NCBI GenBank assembly: GCA_963720735.1
Contig: CAVRGL010000006.1
Coordinates: 124,001-188,000, forward strand
Direction of reading: 5' to 3'
Origin: JBBRHQ01 sp963720735
Lineage (GTDB): Bacteria; Actinomycetota; Thermoleophilia; Solirubrobacterales; 70-9
DNA length: 64,000 bases
The notes beneath the pieces are model-generated. The model did no database searches. It was given only the letters and a program-made list of their open reading frames with translations, and had not been told where the DNA came from. Made by a program: the position numbers and the translations under genes. Shown piece after piece: positions 57,976 through 64,000 of this stretch; the first letter of the stretch is position 1, and each line of letters begins with the position of its first letter.

Positions 57976-57981
57976 TAGGCT
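57976..57981 (+). promoter_or_regulatory. -10 element of small protein gene at 57988
   Basis: TAGGCT ends six bases before the ATG, consistent with a leaderless mRNA. Confidence 0.5.
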
Positions 57982-57987
57982 GACCCG

Positions 57988-58191
57988 ATGAGCGAGCCCG
58001 CCCACGGATTCAAGGAAGGGCAGGCGGTCTGGGTCGAAGACGGCGACGGGCAGATGCATGCCGCGATCTTCGTCGGCGAGACCGAGGGCGCGAGTTGGAT
58101 GGGCGGCGTTCCGCGCGCCCAGGTCGTAGATCCAGAGACCAACCAGGGAGAAGTGGTACCCATCTTCCGCATCACTCCGAGAGACGAGTAG
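57988..58191 (+). CDS. Small hypothetical protein, SH3-like strand pattern
   Basis: 67 residues without Cys or membrane segments. The sequence GFKEGQAVWVEDGDGQMHAAIF and RAQVVDPETNQGEVVPIFRIT alternates strands and turns as in small SH3/KOW-like barrels. No family recognised. Coding is supported by the clean -10 element, the ATG, and only a four-base gap to the next gene, with which it is probably co-transcribed. Confidence 0.6.
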   Translation: MSEPAHGFKEGQAVWVEDGDGQMHAAIFVGETEGASWMGGVPRAQVVDPETNQGEVVPIFRITPRDE

Positions 58192-58195
58192 CCCG

Positions 58196-59038
58196 GTGCC
58201 TTGGTTCCCTGAGCTCTTCTCTGAGCGGGCGCTGGCGGAGATTGAGGAGAAGCTCCGGCGGGAGGAGCGTGACACCGTGCCCTACTTCGCCGGTTTCCTG
58301 ACCGGCGAGACCGACGCCCTCATTCAGTCGTTCGCGGGCGAACCGGAGGTTCACTATCCGGTCCGTGGCCGCGTCAAGGGCGAGCGGGCGTTCGCCGCAT
58401 ACGCGGCCGCAACCAAGGCATGGCTGGAGGAACGCGAGGACTCGATTGAGGACATCGGCCTCCTAAGGACCGAGCGCCGCAGCGTTGGTGAGGCGATCCT
58501 CCACCTCGGCGGTCAGGATGGGCGCGTCGATCTCCCAGTGGCGATCGTCGCCGACCAACGGTCCGACGGACGGATCGAAGAGGTGCGGATCTACTACAGC
58601 AGCTGGCCGCTGAACGGCCGGCACGTGCACCGCCCGCCGCTGCTTCAACCCGATCCGGACTTGCGCGAGTCAGACGACGTCATGGGCGAGTACCAGCGTG
58701 CGCTGGGGGCGGGCGACGTGGACGCGATCGTGGCGGCATTCGAACCGGACGGCTATGCCCGCGAGCCTGCCGGTGGCGAGCATGTCCACACAGGCACTGA
58801 CGGCCTGCGCGCGTTCTACGAGCATTTGTTCTCGAACGGTGGCGGCATTCCGCTGGAGCACTGCTCGGTGTTCGATGACGGGCGCACGTGCGTGCTGGAG
58901 TACAACGTCGTGCAGTGGGGAAGGACGGAGCTGCGCCCGGAGGCCGGGGTGGCTGTCTACGTTCGGGGTGAGAGCGGCAAGCTCGCCGCGGCCCGCATCT
59001 ACGACGACGCGGACCCGCCGCTCTCCTCGGCAACGTAG
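58196..59038 (+). CDS. Tandem NTF2-like (SnoaL) domain protein
   Basis: 280 residues from a GTG at 58196. Two NTF2-like domains lie in tandem: residues ~30-150 (ETDALIQSFAGEPEVHYPVRG, EAILHLGGQDGRVDLP) and ~160-275 (VMGEYQRALGAGDVDAIVAAF, GTDGLRAFYEHLF, YNVVQWGRTELRPEAGVAVYV). Each has the Asp/His-lined cone pattern but no assignable catalytic residues. Probably a small-molecule binding or isomerising enzyme. Its 3' end overlaps the convergent peroxiredoxin-like gene by 40 bases. Confidence 0.78.
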   Translation: MPWFPELFSERALAEIEEKLRREERDTVPYFAGFLTGETDALIQSFAGEPEVHYPVRGRVKGERAFAAYAAATKAWLEEREDSIEDIGLLRTERRSVGEAILHLGGQDGRVDLPVAIVADQRSDGRIEEVRIYYSSWPLNGRHVHRPPLLQPDPDLRESDDVMGEYQRALGAGDVDAIVAAFEPDGYAREPAGGEHVHTGTDGLRAFYEHLFSNGGGIPLEHCSVFDDGRTCVLEYNVVQWGRTELRPEAGVAVYVRGESGKLAAARIYDDADPPLSSAT

Positions 59039-59640
59039 CTTCTCGACTGCTCGGCGGTCCGGCTTCCTGCACCGCGCTTGTTCCAGCCATGGAAGGGCGA
59101 GAGGTCGTCTGACTCCCAGGCCTCGCGGAGCCCCGGCGCGCTCAGGTCCCAGTCGGGACGGATCTCGCTACTGGCCGCCCGCAGGTCGCGCCAGAGGTCG
59201 ACGACAGAGGGGCGCCCCCAGAACCAGTAGCCGTTGTAGATGCTGTGGACGATCAGCCCGGGCTTCAGCACGAGCGTGTGCGGAATCATCGGATCGTGCT
59301 CGGGATCGGTGTACTCCTGGATCTCCAGGTCCTTCTGGACGGTGCGCTCCGGGTCGGAGAGGAAGGGCCATTGGGCGCCGACCGAGGCGCGGAATTCCTG
59401 GGACTCGTGATGGGCGTCGGTCGAGATCGTGGCGACCTGGGTGTAGGCCACGGCGATCTTGGGATAGAACGCGGCGAGTTCGAGGTGCTGCTGGTGTTCC
59501 TTCGGGCAATAGTGGCCGCGCGCGAGCGTGAGGATCATGGGATCGTCGCCCTGCAGCTCGCTGAGCTTCCGGGAGACGTTCTCGTGGTCGGGTAGCTCGT
59601 AGTCGGGGAACGCGGCGCCGGATTGGATGTCAGAGCGCAT
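58999..59640 (-). CDS. Peroxiredoxin-like (AhpC/TSA) protein
   Basis: 213 residues; ATG at 59640 behind a perfect AAAGGAGG. The thioredoxin-fold core is recognisable: FPDYELPDHENVSRKLSEL, ILTLARGHYCPKEHQQHL with a single candidate peroxidatic C45 in RGxxCP, ATISTDAHHESQEF and a proline-containing PMIPHTLVLKP. A resolving Cys is not evident, so a 1-Cys mechanism or a partner thiol would be needed. The ~45-residue C-terminal tail is Ser/Arg-rich. Last gene of the flavin reductase-SDR operon, 30 bases after the SDR stop. Confidence 0.82.
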   Translation of the reverse strand: MRSDIQSGAAFPDYELPDHENVSRKLSELQGDDPMILTLARGHYCPKEHQQHLELAAFYPKIAVAYTQVATISTDAHHESQEFRASVGAQWPFLSDPERTVQKDLEIQEYTDPEHDPMIPHTLVLKPGLIVHSIYNGYWFWGRPSVVDLWRDLRAASSEIRPDWDLSAPGLREAWESDDLSPFHGWNKRGAGSRTAEQSRSYVAEESGGSASS

Positions 59641-59670
59641 GGTCGGCCTCCTTTCGCGGTGGCATATTCG

Positions 59671-60432
59671 CTAGCCGGAGACGAACTGCTGGCCGCCGTC
59701 GATGTCGTAGGTGGCGCCGGTGAGGGCAGTGTTGGTCATGATGTGAACCGCGAGCGCGGCGACGTCGGCCGGCCCGACCACGCGGCCGATGGGGAGCTTC
59801 GCACGGAGCTCATCACGCCGGGCGTCGAGTCCCTCGCCAAGAAGCGAAGCCGACAATGGGGTGTCGACGAAGCCGGCGGCGATCAAGTTGACCCGGACCG
59901 GCGCGAGCTCGAGCGCGAGGGTCGCCGTGAGCGGGGGGAGCGCAGCGGTGGCCGCAGAGACGATCCCGAGCTCACGGCTGATCTTTCGGCCGCCTGTGCC
60001 GCCCATGAATATCAGTGAGCCGCCGGGCCTTATCTTGGCGGAGCTGTTGCGCGCGACCTCGAGCCCCAGCACCACGTGGTCGCCGAGAGCGTGCAGCACC
60101 TGATCTGGGTCCATCTCCAGCAGTGGCACGTAGCTCGGGCCGGGGCCGGTGACGATCACGTGGTCGATCGGGTCCGGCAGGTCTTCGAAGAATCGCTTCA
60201 GCGCGACCGGGTCGGTTGCGTCGAAGGCATCTGTGCTCATCGCGCCGACGTCGGCAGCGGCCTCTTCCAGGCGCTCGGGGTTGCGGCCAGTGAGGACGAC
60301 GCCAGCCCCCTCGGCGCGTGCTCGTCGAGCCGTTTCGAGCCCGATCCCGGCGCTGCCGCCGATCACGACGACGGTTTGCCCGAGCAACTCAGGTTCGCGC
60401 TGGGTGGGCGAGTCAGGCGCTGCGGTGCTCAT
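59671..60432 (-). CDS. SDR-family oxidoreductase
   Basis: 253 residues from the ATG at 60432, which overlaps the stop of the upstream reductase by four bases (ATGA). Cofactor motif VVVIGGSAGIGLETARRARA, then TGRNPERL (Arg after the turn favours NADP). The usual NNAG is VTGPGPSY and the catalytic YxxxK is replaced by SAATAALPPLTATLALELA, in which no Tyr is visible; this matches a divergent SDR subgroup. C-terminal GGQQFVSG is typical. The missing Tyr makes ordinary alcohol oxidation doubtful. Confidence 0.82.
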   Translation of the reverse strand: MSTAAPDSPTQREPELLGQTVVVIGGSAGIGLETARRARAEGAGVVLTGRNPERLEEAAADVGAMSTDAFDATDPVALKRFFEDLPDPIDHVIVTGPGPSYVPLLEMDPDQVLHALGDHVVLGLEVARNSSAKIRPGGSLIFMGGTGGRKISRELGIVSAATAALPPLTATLALELAPVRVNLIAAGFVDTPLSASLLGEGLDARRDELRAKLPIGRVVGPADVAALAVHIMTNTALTGATYDIDGGQQFVSG

Positions 60433-61778
60433 GCGGCGAGCTCGCCCCTCGGTCCAACCTCGCGGCGTAGCGCCTTCAGCGCGGCCACGTAGATCTCCGA
60501 GAACGTGGGGAAGGGCTGGATCGTGTCGCGCAAAACATTGAGCGGAAGGCCGGCGCGAATCGCCAGCGTGGCCTGCTGCAGCCACTCTCCGGCCTCTGGG
60601 CCGAGTGCATAGGCGCCGGTCAGCCGCTGGCCATCGCTGAGCAGCGTCAGGAAGCCGTTCGACTCTGCATAGGAACGCGTGTAAGTCTCCGTCTTTGCCA
60701 GCGCAGACACAGCAGCGGTCGCGCTGAACCGAGCCTCGGCCTCGCCGGCCGCCGCCGCCTGCGGGTCCGTGTATACGACGCGCGGGACGGCGCCGTAGTC
60801 GGCCGCGCGCTCCTCGCCCAGGATGTTTGACGCGACGATCTCGCCCTGGTACTTGCCGACGTGGGTCAACGGCCAGATCCCGACGACGTCGCCGATCGCC
60901 CAGAGGCGCTCACCCGCCTGCAGGTGCTCGTCGACCGGGATTCCGTGGCCATCGGTCTCGACCCCGAGGGTCTCAAGGCCAAGCCCGTCAACGCGCGGGC
61001 GGCGGCCGGTGGCGACCAGGAGGCGGTCTCCGCGCAGCTTGTCTCCATTCTCGAACTCGAGGACGTAATCCGCGCCGTCGCGCCGCGCCGCGGTGGCGCG
61101 TGCCCCGAGGACGAGCTCGACGCCGTCGCCACGCAGCACCTCGGCCAGAGCTTCGCCCAGCGGCGCCGGCTCCCGGGGAAGGATGTGGTCGGCACCCTCC
61201 ACGAGCGCCACCTCGCCCCCGAAGCGACGGACGGCCTGAGCCATCTCGGCGCCGACCGGGCCCCCGCCGAGCACGAGCAGCCGACGGGGAATTGACTTCA
61301 TGCCGGTGACCTCACGGTTGGTCCAGATGCCCTCGAGCTCACGCAGGCCGGGGACAGGCGGCACGATCGGATCAGCACCGTTCGCGAGCACGACGTTGTC
61401 GGCGGTGTAACGCTCCCCGTCGACCTCGACCACGCCCGTCCCGGCGAGCCGGCCGCTCCCCCGCAGCAGGTCGATGCCATTGTCCGCCAGCCAGCGCTCC
61501 TGGCCGGCGTCTGAGTAGTCCGAGACCATGAAGTCACGCCAGGCGAGGGCCGCCTCGACATCGACTTCGGCGCTTGCCGCAGCATCGCGCGCGGCATGCG
61601 CCGCCTCTCCGGGGCGCAGCAGCGTTTTGGAGGGGATGCAGGCCCAATAGGAGCACTCGCCCCCGACCAGCTCGCGCTCCACGATCGCGACCCGCAGGCC
61701 GCCCTCCGCCAACTCGCCGGCGCAGTGCTCTCCCGGGGATCCGCCGCCGATCACGATGACGTCGTAGTCGGCGCTCAC
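60429..61778 (-). CDS. FAD-dependent pyridine nucleotide-disulfide oxidoreductase
   Basis: 449 residues from the GTG at 61778. FAD motif VIVIGGGSPGEHCAGELA, redox-active disulfide C42-SYWA-C47 in ECSYWACIPSKTLL, NAD motif LLVLGGGPVGAEMAQA, second FAD motif AIGDVVGIWPLTHVGKYQG, and a C-terminal dimerisation domain. This is the class I architecture of dihydrolipoamide dehydrogenase, mercuric reductase and mycothione reductase. No N-terminal HMA domain or C-terminal Cys pair for mercury is seen. A small-thiol or general disulfide substrate is likely. It is preceded by a 23-codon ORF with a strong ribosome-binding site. Confidence 0.88.
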   Translation of the reverse strand: MSADYDVIVIGGGSPGEHCAGELAEGGLRVAIVERELVGGECSYWACIPSKTLLRPGEAAHAARDAAASAEVDVEAALAWRDFMVSDYSDAGQERWLADNGIDLLRGSGRLAGTGVVEVDGERYTADNVVLANGADPIVPPVPGLRELEGIWTNREVTGMKSIPRRLLVLGGGPVGAEMAQAVRRFGGEVALVEGADHILPREPAPLGEALAEVLRGDGVELVLGARATAARRDGADYVLEFENGDKLRGDRLLVATGRRPRVDGLGLETLGVETDGHGIPVDEHLQAGERLWAIGDVVGIWPLTHVGKYQGEIVASNILGEERAADYGAVPRVVYTDPQAAAAGEAEARFSATAAVSALAKTETYTRSYAESNGFLTLLSDGQRLTGAYALGPEAGEWLQQATLAIRAGLPLNVLRDTIQPFPTFSEIYVAALKALRREVGPRGELAA

Positions 61779-61846
61779 CTCGGCAGCTCCACTCCGGCCT
61801 GCTCGCCGACAGTCGAGCCACTGTCGCCCACGTCGGTCCTTCTCAT
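61775..61846 (-). CDS. Putative 23-residue leader peptide coupled to flavin reductase gene
   Basis: ATG at 61846 preceded by GGAGGT at four bases, the best ribosome-binding site in this region. The peptide (RRTDVGDSGSTVGEQAGVEL core) ends with TGA overlapping the GTG of the reductase by four bases (GTGA), so it could feed ribosomes to that gene, whose own ribosome-binding site is weak. No family is recognisable and coding status is unproven. Confidence 0.45.
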   Translation of the reverse strand: MRRTDVGDSGSTVGEQAGVELPR

Positions 61847-61941
61847 CTTGACCTCCGTATCGCCGCTCCTTCCGGGACCCTGAACCTATCGCCCGCGGCC
61901 CGAGGCCGCTCTGGACGTTCACTAATTCTTCACATGCTGGA

Positions 61942-61970
61942 TTGACTTACTCCTGCGCCAGTGACAGGCT
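61942..61970 (+). promoter_or_regulatory. Promoter of VOC-family gene
   Basis: TTGACT (61942-61947) and CAGGCT (61965-61970) are separated by 17 bases. The mRNA would have a leader of about 50 bases with a GGAGGT ribosome-binding site before the ATG at 62029. Confidence 0.5.
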
Positions 61971-62028
61971 CGGGTTTCCGGTCGGCCGCCGGGGTCGCCG
62001 GCCAACCCCGAACGGGAACGGAGGTCAG

Positions 62029-62499
62029 ATGGCCAGCACCGACAGTGAACGGGAAAGCGGGACGCAGGGCGCTCTGGGCGTCGACATGAACCTCGAGGTC
62101 GTGTCGTTGCCAGTCTCCGACGTAGATCGGGCCAAGAGCTTCTACGAGAGCCTCGGATGGCGCCTGGACATCGACCTGGTCGTCAGCGACGACGTCCGGA
62201 CGGTTCAGCTCACGCCGCCCCACTCGCAGTGCTCGATCCAGGTCGGTAAGGGCCGCACCACGGCTGAGCCGGGGTCCGCTCAGGGGCTGATCCTCGTGGT
62301 GAAGGACATCAATGCCGCCCGGGACGACCTGATCAACCGCGGCGTCGAGGTCAGCGAGGTGCACGAGGCGCGGCCTCCGGGCTTTGAGCAAGCAGGGCGC
62401 TCCTACTTCGCGCGGGCTTCCTTCAGTGACCCAGACGGCAACGGCTGGGAGCTCCAAGAGATAACGGAGCGGCTCCCGGGCCGGGAATGGGACGATTGA
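62029..62499 (+). CDS. VOC-superfamily (glyoxalase-like) protein
   Basis: 156 residues from the ATG at 62029, three bases after GGAGGT. The first half shows the paired beta-alpha-beta-beta-beta unit (EVVSLPVSDVDRAKSFYESL, GWRLDID, VQLTPPHSQCSIQVG); the second repeats it (GLILVVKDINAARDDLINRG, ARASFSDPDGNGWELQEI), where DPDGNGWEL carries the C-terminal Glu metal ligand. Members include glyoxalases, dioxygenases and bleomycin-binding proteins; no specific reaction can be assigned. Followed two bases later by a small partner gene. Confidence 0.88.
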   Translation: MASTDSERESGTQGALGVDMNLEVVSLPVSDVDRAKSFYESLGWRLDIDLVVSDDVRTVQLTPPHSQCSIQVGKGRTTAEPGSAQGLILVVKDINAARDDLINRGVEVSEVHEARPPGFEQAGRSYFARASFSDPDGNGWELQEITERLPGREWDD

Positions 62500-62500
62500 C

Positions 62501-62707
62501 ATGGACGTCGCCTCTCTCGCCGAGCTACTGCACGAGACTTCCGAACGCCACGGCTCCTTCGAGGCGGTCGCCCCGCCGCACGACTGGTGGGACTGGTACG
62601 CGGCGTACATGGACGCACGCCAGAGCGGGAGTACCCCGGAGGAGGCCTCCGCGGCCGCCGGGCGCTACATGGCGGAGGTCAAGCACGTCGTCGCGCCGCC
62701 CGCGTGA
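62501..62707 (+). CDS. Small protein partner of VOC gene
   Basis: 68 residues, helical, rich in Trp/His in the middle (PPHDWWDWYAAYMDARQSG) with a C-terminal STPEEASAAAGRYMAEVKHV helix. I recall similar short sequences as separate proteins or tails next to VOC proteins in actinobacteria, but cannot name the family. It starts one base after the VOC stop, so it is almost certainly co-translated. Confidence 0.75.
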   Translation: MDVASLAELLHETSERHGSFEAVAPPHDWWDWYAAYMDARQSGSTPEEASAAAGRYMAEVKHVVAPPA

Positions 62708-62778
62708 GCCTGGATTCCCCGTCGGAGGCCGGGGTCGCCGTCTAGGTTCGAGGTCAGAGCGGCAAGCAGGGCGGTAGG

Positions 62779-62784
62779 TAATGT
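62779..62784 (+). promoter_or_regulatory. -10 element of DsbA-like gene
   Basis: TAATGT ends seven bases before the GTG at 62792; leaderless-type placement. Confidence 0.45.
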
Positions 62785-62791
62785 TGAACGG

Positions 62792-63340
62792 GTGCCCGAG
62801 GTTCCGTCGAGCCCGCTCCCGCCGGTAGGAGATAGCGATCACGTCACGGGCTCCGACTCCCCCGACGTGACGCTGGTCGAATACGGCGACTTCGGATGTC
62901 CGTACTGCTTCGCCGCCAGTATGCCCGTGAGGTCGCTCTTGGAGCGTTTCGAGACCCTTCGCCTCGTCTGGCGACAATTCCCCGACGCCGAGCTGCATCC
63001 CGGGGCCGACTTTGCGGCTGAGCTCTCCGAGCTCGCCGCGGTGCACGGAAAGTTCTGGGAGGCACATTCACTGCTGCTCGCCGGGCGGGCGCGGTTATCG
63101 CGCGAGGACCTCCTCGACGCCGCGCGGCGCCTCGAGCTGGAATCAGGTGAGGCGGCGGAGGCGCTTGCCAAGCGAAGCTTTCGCGAGCGCGTCCTCGCGG
63201 ATGTCGCTGGGGGCAGGCAAGCCGGAGTCCACGGCACGCCGACGTTCTTCGTCGACGGCGAGCGACTGGACGGGCCCTGGCGCCAGCTCGCGCGGATAGT
63301 TCCGGCGCGGCTCGGGAACAGACAAGGTTCAGCTGATTAG
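62792..63340 (+). CDS. DsbA-family thioredoxin-fold oxidoreductase
   Basis: 182 residues. The active-site motif is CPYC (C36, C39) in VEYGDFGCPYCFAASM, followed by the DsbA helical insertion (FAAELSELAAVHGKFWEAH) and the cis-Pro loop GVHGTPTFFVDGERLDG. No signal peptide is seen, so this is a cytosolic DSBA-like (thioredoxin_4/FrnE-like) protein acting on disulfides. Located between the VOC pair and a UBP zinc-finger gene, opposite the flavin disulfide reductase operon, it fits a thiol-stress cluster. Confidence 0.9.
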   Translation: MPEVPSSPLPPVGDSDHVTGSDSPDVTLVEYGDFGCPYCFAASMPVRSLLERFETLRLVWRQFPDAELHPGADFAAELSELAAVHGKFWEAHSLLLAGRARLSREDLLDAARRLELESGEAAEALAKRSFRERVLADVAGGRQAGVHGTPTFFVDGERLDGPWRQLARIVPARLGNRQGSAD

Positions 63341-63353
63341 AGAGGAAGCGCTT

Positions 63354-63668
63354 ATGGCCTCATGTACCCATCTCGATCACATCCAGATCACCGAGCTCCC
63401 GGAGGCCGTCGAGGGCTGCGAGGAGTGCCTGGCCAGCGGTGGCCAGTGGCTGCACCTGCGGATCTGCCTGGAGTGCGGCAAGGTCGGGTGCTGCGACAGT
63501 TCGCCCAACCGTCACGCGAGCGCCCATGCCGAGGGGAGCGGGCATCCGCTGATTCGATCACTCGAGCCAGGAGAGGAATGGTCTTGGTGTTTCGTGGATG
63601 ACGTCGCCATGGTGATCGCCGACGTCCGGGGCGAGACCCGGATCCCACCCTCACCGCTGGGCGGATGA
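63354..63668 (+). CDS. UBP-type zinc-finger protein
   Basis: 104 residues. Zinc ligands follow the zf-UBP order: SCTHLDHI, GCEECLASG, LRICLECGKVGCCDSS, and NRHASAHAEGSGHPL. In eukaryotes the domain binds ubiquitin; bacterial stand-alone versions have no known ligand, and a redox or metal role has been considered. The C-terminal part (WSWCFVDDVAMVI) is conserved in bacterial members. ATG at 63354 with GAGAGGAAG upstream, 13 bases after the DsbA-like stop; probably one operon. Confidence 0.9.
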   Translation: MASCTHLDHIQITELPEAVEGCEECLASGGQWLHLRICLECGKVGCCDSSPNRHASAHAEGSGHPLIRSLEPGEEWSWCFVDDVAMVIADVRGETRIPPSPLGG

Positions 63669-63705
63669 ATGGACCTGGATCAGCCATGACCTGGCGGCCG
63701 TGACG

Positions 63706-64000
63706 ATGTCCTTCTCCTGGCCCCCGCTTTCGTATGAGGACTGGAGCGCGACCTGCGACACGCTCCACGCTCACACTCAGATCCTGGGCAAGCTAGCCGT
63801 GGAGCTCGCGCCGGCTGAGCCGCAGCTCCAGCACGCCGCCCTCCGTCTAACGGCGCGGGGTTGGGAGACGCAGAGCCTCCCCGCGCCGGATGGCTCGGGG
63901 GCGATCGCTGCCGCGCTCGATCTCCGGGCCCACGAAGCGCTCGTGGAGCACAGCGACGGGCGCGAGACGCGGATTGCTCTCACGCCAAATCGACCTGTGG
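63706..64000 (+). CDS. DUF5996-like protein, 3' end beyond window
   Basis: Ninety-eight residues are visible from the ATG at 63706 (an in-frame GTG at 63700 is also possible). SWPPLSYEDWSATCDTLHAH and TQILGKLAVELAP, then AALRLTARGWETQSLPAPDG, match the start of the DUF5996 family, whose function is unknown. It lies 37 bases after the zinc-finger gene in the same direction. The gene continues past the right edge. Confidence 0.75.
   Translation, partial: MSFSWPPLSYEDWSATCDTLHAHTQILGKLAVELAPAEPQLQHAALRLTARGWETQSLPAPDGSGAIAAALDLRAHEALVEHSDGRETRIALTPNRPV

Noticed and set aside
61980..62750. Similar stretches around GGCCGGGGTCGCCG upstream of 62029 and near 62720 as a repeat
   Set aside because: The match is short and made of GC-rich words common in this genome.

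Overview
The window is a very GC-rich chromosomal stretch with no rRNA or tRNA genes, no CRISPR array and no recognisable transposase. Several features point to an actinobacterium, most likely of the Thermoleophilia/Solirubrobacterales lineage (inference from family content, not from a marker gene): an Rv2578c-type radical SAM protein behind an actinobacterial LexA box, CsoR, DUF6458, a YtoQ protein, an ECF42-type sigma factor with its DGPF partner, a secreted protein with a thrombospondin-type-3-like Asp-rich motif, many GTG/TTG starts, and promoters of the TAnnnT type placed 6-9 bases before the start codon (leaderless mRNAs).

Layout. 1-8.3 kb (minus strand): one translationally coupled operon for a surface glycan: GT2, WecB-type epimerase, alpha/alpha-toroid protein, NDP-sugar epimerase, two GT4 enzymes, nucleotidyltransferase, phosphodiesterase; a secreted glycoside hydrolase diverges from it. 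9.9-11.5 kb: CsoR with its own operator, a phosphotriesterase-family hydrolase, a small conserved protein. 11.5-16.6 kb: a sulfatase and a divergent tetR-DUF1330-haloalkane dehalogenase-beta-propeller operon sharing a promoter region with a perfect 13-bp palindrome. 16.6-20.3 kb: lipid kinase, small Cys/His protein, YtoQ, radical SAM protein, NTF2-like protein. 20.3-22.4 kb: a LigC-like DNA ligase coupled to a phosphoesterase fused to a ligase-like domain that lacks the catalytic lysine. 22.4-29.7 kb: a complete oligopeptide ABC importer operon headed by an MFS exporter. 30.2-32.9 kb: HD-GYP phosphodiesterase, broken SDR, DUF202 protein.

32.9-45.9 kb (plus strand): alcohol dehydrogenase, YqgE, PdxH-like oxidase, metallo-hydrolase, then a tightly coupled block (membrane-anchored phosphatase-superfamily enzyme, MJ1255-type glycosyltransferase, NodB deacetylase, WS/DGAT acyltransferase) that looks like a pathway for an acylated glycoconjugate, then AdhE, DUF6458 and an MFS gene. 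45.9-55.4 kb: ABC-F ATPase, PD40 propeller, CorA, ECF42 sigma factor plus DGPF protein, secreted proteins, fatty acid desaturase, hydroxyacyl-CoA dehydrogenase. 55.5-64 kb: GFA-like protein, secreted beta-barrel protein, UPF0104 membrane protein, then two divergent redox clusters (flavin disulfide reductase/SDR/peroxiredoxin-like on minus; VOC, DsbA-like and UBP zinc-finger genes on plus).

Five otherwise well-conserved genes (SDR, DHA2-type MFS, ABC-F, CorA, hydroxyacyl-CoA dehydrogenase) are each interrupted by one single-base frameshift. Clustering of this kind suggests indel errors in the assembly rather than five real pseudogenes. A palindromic intergenic repeat occurs three times (10.2 kb once, 18.6 kb twice in tandem).
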